DNA of 12,208 nucleotides from an uncultured Campylobacter sp. (GTDB taxonomy: Bacteria > Campylobacterota > Campylobacteria > Campylobacterales > Campylobacteraceae), in assembly GCF_937997595.1 (NCBI RefSeq), contig NZ_CALKTS010000348.1, positions 1 to 12,208 on the forward strand, in the 5' to 3' direction. Made by a program: the position numbers and the translations under genes. Position 1 is the stretch's first letter; each line of letters begins with the position of its first letter. The notes beneath the pieces are model-generated. The model did not search any database. It was given only the letters and a program-made list of their open reading frames with translations, and was not told the origin of the DNA. Below, piece by piece: positions 7,287-12,208 of this stretch.

Positions 7287-8390
7287 TTAATGAAGTTTCG
7301 ACCAAATTTTGCTTTTCCAAAGACCTGCAAAAACAGAAAGGATCAAGAAATATATCATAATATTTATGGTCGTAGCTTCACGCTCGGCTTTTTTGCTATC
7401 GCCTACGTCAGCTAGATACTCCACGACCTTGGCTTCAGCGTTTTCGTTCAAGCCTACGCGCGGCATCGAAGTGCCTGGAAGCTTCTTTTGCGTATCATTG
7501 ATAAACTCGTGTAGATAGTTGGCGCCCTTAGAACGGATCATCATCGAAAGATCAGGAGGCGTCGAGCCCATATACGCAGCTAAGCTAGCCTTGTCGCTGG
7601 ATGCAAAGAGCTTATCATATTTGACGTCGTGGCATCTTAGACAAGCATCCTCAAAAACCGCCTTGCTTAAAAGGAATTTTTTCTGCGCTTCGTCTAGTTC
7701 GGTGCCTTGCTTGATACCGCTAGCTGCAGCCTCAGAGGCGATTAGCTTATCCTCGCTAGGAGCGAGTGATTTTAGATAGGCTACGATATCGGCGATCTCT
7801 TGATTTAGATCACCGCCCGCACCGAAAAACCCGGGCATCGGAAAAGGCTTTTCGTCGCCAAATTTCTGATCTAGCTTAAGAGCCATGATCGGATCTTTGA
7901 TGAGCGCAGCTAAGAATTTATCAGTGTATAGATAGCCTGCGCTGCTAAGATCCGGAGGATTGACGCCGTATGCAGCACTAGCGCTTGCCGCGTCCATAGG
8001 AGCGGGGATATTTGCACTTTTTACTCCATGACATGCGGTGCAGCCTGCATTTGTAAAGGTTTCAGCGCCGCGCACGGCATCGCCTTTGCTAAGATCGATT
8101 TTATTTATCTCGTCCCAAAAAAGCACCGTTTTGTCTTGTTGCTCTTTCGCACTGGCTAGGGCTTTTTTAGAATTTTTTATCATCGTCTCATCCCCGCCTT
8201 TTTCAGCTGCGGCCAAAGCGCTTTCTGCTGCGGCTACGTTATGCGCGGCTAAAGCCGTATCGCCTGCTGCAAAATCGTAATTTACCGGATCGGTGTGCGG
8301 ACTGAGCTTAGTATGAGCATAAGGCTCGACAAACCAGTATAAAATTCCCACACAAAAAAGCACTAAGATTAGGGTTCTTATCTCTTTCAT
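7287..8390 (-). CDS. petC: Di-heme cytochrome c subunit of cytochrome bc1 complex
   Basis: Membrane-anchored cytochrome c of 367 residues that receives electrons from the Rieske protein in the periplasm and passes them to soluble cytochrome c. An N-terminal helix (about 5-22) anchors it. Two heme c sites follow: CTACH (117-121) with probable axial Met185 in PMPGF, and CLRCH (250-254) with probable axial Met309 in TSMPRVG. A C-terminal helix (about 344-358) gives a second anchor. Epsilonproteobacterial bc1 complexes characteristically use such a di-heme protein instead of mono-heme cytochrome c1. An Ala/Lys/Glu-rich helical stretch (about 40-87) precedes heme 1. The ATG at 8390 lies two bases after the petB stop, with GAGGG in the end of petB as ribosome binding site, so translation is probably coupled. 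A terminator lies directly downstream. Confidence 0.94.
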   Translation of the reverse strand: MKEIRTLILVLFCVGILYWFVEPYAHTKLSPHTDPVNYDFAAGDTALAAHNVAAAESALAAAEKGGDETMIKNSKKALASAKEQQDKTVLFWDEINKIDLSKGDAVRGAETFTNAGCTACHGVKSANIPAPMDAASASAAYGVNPPDLSSAGYLYTDKFLAALIKDPIMALKLDQKFGDEKPFPMPGFFGAGGDLNQEIADIVAYLKSLAPSEDKLIASEAAASGIKQGTELDEAQKKFLLSKAVFEDACLRCHDVKYDKLFASSDKASLAAYMGSTPPDLSMMIRSKGANYLHEFINDTQKKLPGTSMPRVGLNENAEAKVVEYLADVGDSKKAEREATTINIMIYFLILSVFAGLWKSKIWSKLH

Positions 8391-8392
8391 GG

Positions 8393-9652
8393 CTAGACCC
8401 TCTTTCTTTCTGCAATTGTAATTAGCGGAAGCACTACGACGAGCAATCCGATATAGATGATCGATAAAGCAAAGCCCCAGTATTTGTTTTCGATACCGAG
8501 CTCCGCGCCGTCTGCAGGGAGCTTGCCGAAAAGGCTAAGCAGGATCATGTCGATTACTAAAATCCAAAACCAAATGAAAAACGCTTTGTTTTTGTGCGCA
8601 GGCGCTACTACGCTGCTGCGGTCAAATAACGGGATAAAAAATAGCGAAACTCCGGCAAATGCAAATGCGATAAGCCCGATGTCGGCGGCCTTAAGCGGTC
8701 CTACATCAAAGTAAAATCCGCGCAGAATTTCATATTCCCAGAGGAAGTACCATTCCGGATAGATATGCGTCGGGGTTTTGAGGCTGTTTGCCGGCTCGAA
8801 ATTTATCGGATCCATCGCAAAATCGAAGTGAAAGCCGACCAGATAAAAGAAAAATATCATAAAGATACTGACGTAGAAAAAATCCTTCGCCAAAAAGCCC
8901 GGCCAAAACGGAATTACCTTGCTTTCGCTAGTTTTGCCCTGCAGATACTTCTCACCCTCGAGCTCAAAGTCAATCTCCTCGCCGTCTAGGTTATTTACAT
9001 GCGGAAATCTAAGCGAATAAAAATGCACTGCCAGCACCGCAACCACCACGAGAGGCAGTAAACAGACGTGAAGCATAAAAAATCGCGTCAGCGTCGGATC
9101 GCTTACGGCGTAATCGCCGCGAATCCACTCTACTATCGCGTCGCCAACTACTGGAATTCCGCCGAATAAATTCGTAATAACCATCGCTGCCCAGTAGCTC
9201 ATCTGCCCCCATGGAAGCATATAGCCGCTAAAAGCCTCGGCCGAAAAGATGATGAAAAGCAGCATTCCGCTTACCCAAATCATCTCTCGTCCTTGCTTAT
9301 ACGAGCGGTAATAAATAGCTACTAAAGTATGAATGTATAAGATCAAAAATACAACTGATGCCGATACCGCGTGGATATGACGCCATAGCCAGCCGTATTC
9401 GACCTCCTTCATAATCGTGAAATTTACGCTATCAAATGCTAAATTTACATCCGGCTTATAATACATCACGAGCATTAGTCCACTAACGAACAAAACTATA
9501 AATAGCGTCATCAAAATAACGCCCATCGCCCAAAGGAAGCTGATATTTTTAGGAATCCAATACTCGCTTACCATCACCTTGAAAAATTTCGTTACGGCGA
9601 GCCTTTGGTCGAACCAATCCCAAACTCCCGTAGCTTTTCTGATATGTGCCAT
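8393..9652 (-). CDS. petB: Cytochrome b subunit of cytochrome bc1 complex
   Basis: Integral membrane cytochrome b of 419 residues, the quinol-oxidising and quinone-reducing core of the bc1 complex. Heme ligands are visible as two histidine pairs: His94 and His108 in the second helix (RHIHAV and YIHTL), and His195 and His210 in the fourth (MLHV and AVHF). The Qo-site motif PEWY is present at 299-302. N- and C-terminal halves are fused in one polypeptide, as in bc1 and unlike the split b6/subunit IV. The 15-residue step between His195 and His210 is the b6-like spacing, one longer than in mitochondrial cytochrome b. The start at 9652 has GGAGG at 9657-9661, directly before the petA stop at 9662, so the gap is only nine bases. 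It is co-transcribed with petA and petC. Confidence 0.97.
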   Translation of the reverse strand: MAHIRKATGVWDWFDQRLAVTKFFKVMVSEYWIPKNISFLWAMGVILMTLFIVLFVSGLMLVMYYKPDVNLAFDSVNFTIMKEVEYGWLWRHIHAVSASVVFLILYIHTLVAIYYRSYKQGREMIWVSGMLLFIIFSAEAFSGYMLPWGQMSYWAAMVITNLFGGIPVVGDAIVEWIRGDYAVSDPTLTRFFMLHVCLLPLVVVAVLAVHFYSLRFPHVNNLDGEEIDFELEGEKYLQGKTSESKVIPFWPGFLAKDFFYVSIFMIFFFYLVGFHFDFAMDPINFEPANSLKTPTHIYPEWYFLWEYEILRGFYFDVGPLKAADIGLIAFAFAGVSLFFIPLFDRSSVVAPAHKNKAFFIWFWILVIDMILLSLFGKLPADGAELGIENKYWGFALSIIYIGLLVVVLPLITIAERKRV

Positions 9653-9661
9653 CTGCGCCTC

Positions 9662-10168
9662 CTATGCTTTCTGCTTTAGGGCTTGGTATTCGGGGCCCTC
9701 TTCGCCTAAAACGAGTTTCGTTCCGTCGATTTTAAAGGGCGGTATATCCATAGGGCGCGGCGGCGGACCGAACACGTTTACGCCGTTAGCATCGAAAATT
9801 CCGCCGTGACATGCACAGATGAATTGTTGCGTCGATGGCTTATAGCTGGGAATACAGCCTAAATGGGTGCAAAGCCCGATGCAAAGCGTATATCTAGCAT
9901 CCCCTACGACGACATCGCGGGCATCGTTTTTAGGCATATCGGCGGTCTTTTTAAGCACGAAAATCGGCTTTTTGCGCCACTGAGTTTGATAAAGCTCGCC
10001 CTCTTTGATCGGACTTAAATCTACCGTAGTGACGCCGGCGGCGCGCACGCTAGGAAGCGGATCCCACGATTTCTTCATCCCCACGAGCGCGAAAACGCCA
10101 CCCACAGCGGCAACTGCGCCGAAAGTAAGCCCGATAAAGCCTCGTCTATCCTGTTTTAGATCAGACAT
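9662..10168 (-). CDS. petA: Rieske 2Fe-2S iron-sulfur subunit of cytochrome bc1 complex
   Basis: Protein of 168 residues that takes the first electron from quinol at the Qo site and hands it to cytochrome c. The N-terminus has a twin-arginine motif (RRGFIG, 8-13) followed by one hydrophobic helix (about 14-31), so it is probably exported folded by Tat and stays anchored. Box 1 is CTHLGC (100-105) and box 2 CACHGG (118-123). Cys100, His102, Cys118 and His121 should bind the cluster, with Cys105-Cys120 forming the disulfide. GPPPRP (134-139) is the proline loop. The start at 10168 has GAAAGGA five bases upstream. It is first in the petABC operon, and an inverted repeat lies only 20 bases upstream of the start. 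Confidence 0.97.
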   Translation of the reverse strand: MSDLKQDRRGFIGLTFGAVAAVGGVFALVGMKKSWDPLPSVRAAGVTTVDLSPIKEGELYQTQWRKKPIFVLKKTADMPKNDARDVVVGDARYTLCIGLCTHLGCIPSYKPSTQQFICACHGGIFDANGVNVFGPPPRPMDIPPFKIDGTKLVLGEEGPEYQALKQKA

Positions 10169-10188
10169 CTTTATCCTTTCAAATTAAG

Positions 10189-10208
10189 AAATTGACAAGT
10201 GTCAATTT
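10189..10208. promoter_or_regulatory. Inverted repeat AAATTGAC-N4-GTCAATTT, possible CRP/FNR-type operator of petABC
   Basis: Perfect 8-base arms (10189-10196 and 10201-10208) around AAGT. The core TTGAC-N4-GTCAA resembles the TTGAT-N4-ATCAA pattern of FNR-type regulators and the TTAAC-N4-GTTAA site of Campylobacter NssR. It lies 20 bases before the petA start and next to the ribosome binding site, which suits repression or an mRNA hairpin better than activation. The regulator is unknown. Confidence 0.5.
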
Positions 10209-10235
10209 TAGCCAAATAAAGATTAAATCAATATG

Positions 10236-10241
10236 ATTATA
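10236..10241 (-). promoter_or_regulatory. Putative -10 box of the petABC operon
   Basis: A perfect TATAAT on the minus strand 67 bases before the petA start. If used, transcription would begin near 10229 and the inverted repeat at 10189-10208 would lie in the 5' leader. A weaker alternative is TAAAAT at 10204-10209, which overlaps the operator-like repeat. Confidence 0.5.
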
Positions 10242-10247
10242 AGCAGA

Positions 10248-10275
10248 AATTTAGCTTAATCTTGCAAGCTAAATT
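10248..10275. repeat. Inverted repeat AATTTAGCTT-N8-AAGCTAAATT
   Basis: Perfect 10-base arms (10248-10257 and 10266-10275) around an 8-base loop just upstream of the putative petA -10 box. No T-run follows on either strand. It may be a regulatory dyad or a weak terminator for whatever originally lay upstream of petA. Confidence 0.55.
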
Positions 10276-10293
10276 ATATTTTAAGATAATTTT

Positions 10294-10311
10294 AATGCCT
10301 AGCGAGGCGTT
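10294..10311 (+). repeat. Small hairpin AATGCCT-AGCG-AGGCGTT
   Basis: Seven-base arms with one G-T pair around AGCG, ending in TTTTC on the plus strand. It could be a weak terminator, but no gene ends next to it. Confidence 0.3.
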
Positions 10312-10386
10312 TTCGCAGTTTAAAATTTTATAAATTTTCAAATTCTGTCATGTTCTATCATGGCGCGGAATTTAAAATTTTAAAAT

Positions 10387-10414
10387 TTTGTCGCGCAAGA
10401 GTTATTGCGACAAT
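10387..10414. repeat. Inverted repeat TTGTCGC...GCGACAA
   Basis: Seven-base arms TTGTCGC and GCGACAA around a 12-base loop, within AAATTTTAAAATTT-rich DNA. It is the last clear Campylobacter-like structured element before the composition junction. Confidence 0.4.
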
Positions 10415-10511
10415 GGCGTGCGGAATTTTAAAATTTCGACATCATAAATAAAATTCCATAAAGCGCGAGATTTTAAATTTTAAATTTAAAGATGAGCATA
10501 GAATTTATAAA

Positions 10512-12208
10512 ATGGATTTGGAAACTAAAAAGTCATTTGTTTTTACTAATGGTGCTAAGGAAAGTTCTTTCATTGAACTTTTAGACGGTTCTATTCTGTT
10601 TGCAGGTGATAGAGAAGGTAAAAAAGACGAGTCTGATACAACTAAATTTTACAAAATATGTACTTCCGGTGGAGAAGCGGTTTTAGACTTTACTGTTCCT
10701 GCTTTGGTAAATACAATAAAACAAATAAATGATGATGAATTTTTAGTTTTAGCTAATTTCAACAGAACAAAAGAATTGGAAAAAATAGAAAAAGAATCTA
10801 AAAAAGAAGAAGATAAAAAAGAAAATAAAGAAAAAACTTATGACGATTCTAAGGATTACTTAGTTGCAACTGAAATTCCTTTCTGGGGAAATAATATTGG
10901 TTTTACAAATGAAGATAGAAGCAGACTTTATCATTTCAACAAAAAGACTTCTGAATTTATTCCATTAAGTGATGATATCACTGATATTTATGGTTTGGAA
11001 TTAAATGAAGACAAAACTAAGGCTGTTTTTATTTCCACAACTTTTACGGGAAAAATGCCTCTTGTAAATGAGGTTAAAATTTTAGATATCAAAACTAAAA
11101 CAGTTGACCTTCTAGCAAAAGATTTTTCTTTTGCTTACGCAAACTTTATTGATTCTGAAAATATTATAACCGTAGCAACAGATATGAAAGAATATGGTAT
11201 AAATGAAAATTCAAATATCTACATCATAAATATCAAAGAAAAATCCTTTGAAAAAATTGTAAATGACAATTTTGATATGTGTATGAATAACTCTGTCGGA
11301 ACAGATATGAGATTAACAGGTGGAAAAGGTATTTTAGTAAAAGAAGGATTTATGTACTTCATAAATACTGAGGTAAACAGTTCATATATTTATAGAATTG
11401 ATAAAAATGGAAATCTTGAAAGATTAAATGAAAAATCAGGTTCTATCGATTGTATCGATATTTCAAAAGATGGAAAAATTTATGCTGTTGCACTAAAAGA
11501 TTCCAATTTGCAAGATATTTATGAAATTTCTATGGAAGAAGAAAATAGAATTTCTTTCCACAATGATACAACAGAATATTCACTTTCAGAAATTGAAGAA
11601 ATCAACTTTACAAATGATGGAATTGGATTTATAGGATATGTTATGAAACCTGTTGACTATGATCCAAATAAAAAATATCCAGGTATACTTCATGTTCACG
11701 GTGGCCCTAAGACAGTTTTCGGAAAAGTATTCCATCACGAAATGCAGTTTTTAGCAAATAATGGATATTTTGTATTTTTCACAAATCCTAGAGGATCTGA
11801 CGGTAGAGGAAAAGAATTTGCAGATATTCGTGGAAAATATGGAGAAATTGATTTTGATGACTTAATGAAATTTACAGATGCTGTAATTAAAAACTACCCT
11901 GCACTTGATGAAGAAAAGTTGGCAATTATGGGTGGAAGTTACGGTGGTTTCATGACTAATTGGGCAATTGGACATACAAATAGATTTAAGGCTGCTTGTT
12001 CACAACGTTCAATTTCAAATATGACTTCTGAATTTTTACTTACAGACATCGGATATTATTTCATTGACGACCAAATTTCTGCAACACCTTGGAATAATTA
12101 TGAAAAATTGTGGTATCATTCTCCACTTAAATATGCAAATAAGGCACAAACTCCAACACTTTTCATCCATTCAGATGAAGATTATAGATGTTGGATACCT
12201 GAGGGAAT
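10512..12208 (+). CDS. S9-family serine peptidase (acylaminoacyl-peptidase type), lacking its normal N-terminus, 3' end cut by window
   Basis: Visible are 565 residues of a prolyl-oligopeptidase-family enzyme that would release amino acids or acylated residues from short peptides in the cytoplasm. A beta-propeller region (to about residue 370) is followed by the alpha/beta-hydrolase domain: HGGP (396-399, oxyanion region), nucleophile Ser476 in GGSYGG, and Asp557 in HSDEDYRC. The catalytic His lies beyond the window. The first Met at 10512 is probably internal: no ribosome binding site precedes it, and family members usually have about 40 more residues before the segment matching ETKKS. The frame is open back to 10452, and residues just upstream (RIYK) may still be genuine. 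Codons are AT-rich with AGA for arginine, unlike all other genes here; two sampled 60-base lines have 19 and 17 G+C, against 32 in petB. Origin is probably a low-GC Firmicute, joined by misassembly or transfer. Confidence 0.92.
   Translation, partial: MDLETKKSFVFTNGAKESSFIELLDGSILFAGDREGKKDESDTTKFYKICTSGGEAVLDFTVPALVNTIKQINDDEFLVLANFNRTKELEKIEKESKKEEDKKENKEKTYDDSKDYLVATEIPFWGNNIGFTNEDRSRLYHFNKKTSEFIPLSDDITDIYGLELNEDKTKAVFISTTFTGKMPLVNEVKILDIKTKTVDLLAKDFSFAYANFIDSENIITVATDMKEYGINENSNIYIINIKEKSFEKIVNDNFDMCMNNSVGTDMRLTGGKGILVKEGFMYFINTEVNSSYIYRIDKNGNLERLNEKSGSIDCIDISKDGKIYAVALKDSNLQDIYEISMEEENRISFHNDTTEYSLSEIEEINFTNDGIGFIGYVMKPVDYDPNKKYPGILHVHGGPKTVFGKVFHHEMQFLANNGYFVFFTNPRGSDGRGKEFADIRGKYGEIDFDDLMKFTDAVIKNYPALDEEKLAIMGGSYGGFMTNWAIGHTNRFKAACSQRSISNMTSEFLLTDIGYYFIDDQISATPWNNYEKLWYHSPLKYANKAQTPTLFIHSDEDYRCWIPEG

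Larger units (their letters stand above)
10169..10511. other. 343-base non-coding region upstream of petA, containing the composition junction
   Basis: No gene was found. On the petA side lie its ribosome binding site, two inverted repeats and a TATAAT. In the middle are a small hairpin (10294-10311), an imperfect 10-base tandem repeat (10343-10362), an IR around 10388-10413 and several AAATTTTAAAATTT-type runs of Campylobacter character. The frame of the following peptidase is open from 10452 with no start before 10512. Composition changes between about 10470 and 10510. Confidence 0.7.

Noticed and set aside
7194..7415. Plus-strand open frame running through the petC terminator
   Set aside because: It overlaps the terminator hairpin and the 3' end of petC in antisense, and its protein has no family resemblance.
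10320..10490. CRISPR-like array in the AT-rich repeats
   Set aside because: The repeated units are short AT palindromes with irregular spacing and no constant repeat length or unique spacers.
10452..10511. Genuine N-terminal extension of the S9 peptidase
   Set aside because: No start codon exists between the stop at 10449 and the ATG at 10512, and most of the translated stretch is AT-spacer sequence; only the last few codons might be original.
10440..10520. Mobile-element border or attachment site at the junction
   Set aside because: No terminal inverted repeat, target duplication, integrase, transposase or tRNA end could be seen in the window.

Overview
The window is two pieces of DNA that do not match. 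Positions 1 to about 10,480 are typical of a Campylobacter with moderate GC content. All genes there lie on the minus strand, the codons are GC-leaning, and AAATTTTAAAATTT-like runs fill the gaps between genes. The gene set also fits: an FTR1/P19 iron-uptake cluster in the order known from C. jejuni Cj1658-Cj1663, and the petABC cytochrome bc1 operon. Host-associated species with roughly 45% GC, such as C. gracilis, C. rectus or C. showae, fit best; this is inference from composition and gene content. From about 10,480 to the end, the plus strand carries one AT-rich gene with AGA arginine codons, typical of a low-GC Firmicute. It encodes an S9-family peptidase that lacks its usual N-terminus.

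Layout, following minus-strand transcription from right to left. The stretch 10,169-10,511 is non-coding and holds the petA promoter region, several inverted repeats and the composition junction. petA (Rieske), petB (cytochrome b) and petC (di-heme cytochrome c) follow at 10,168-7,287, tightly packed and closed by a strong hairpin terminator at 7,251-7,284. A second promoter near 7,119 starts the iron cluster: an FTR1-type permease (7,067-5,136), periplasmic P19 (5,121-4,600), a 384-base gap rich in inverted repeats, a polytopic DUF2318 membrane protein with a YHS-like tail (4,215-2,797), two MacB/FtsX-type ABC permeases (2,797-1,553 and 1,566-433), and an ABC ATPase cut by the left window edge (431-1). 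The last four genes overlap or abut by at most 14 bases and look translationally coupled.

Working model: P19 binds periplasmic iron with a copper cofactor, FTR1 moves iron across the inner membrane through its REGxE motifs, and the DUF2318 protein with the MacB-like ABC unit supports the process, probably in redox handling or energised delivery. The exact role of this last part is unsettled. The bc1 complex next door takes electrons from menaquinol and passes them to periplasmic c-type cytochromes.

The most notable feature is the breakpoint near 10,480-10,510, where Campylobacter intergenic DNA runs directly into the middle of a foreign peptidase reading frame. A chimeric assembly is the simplest explanation; a recent insertion is the alternative.
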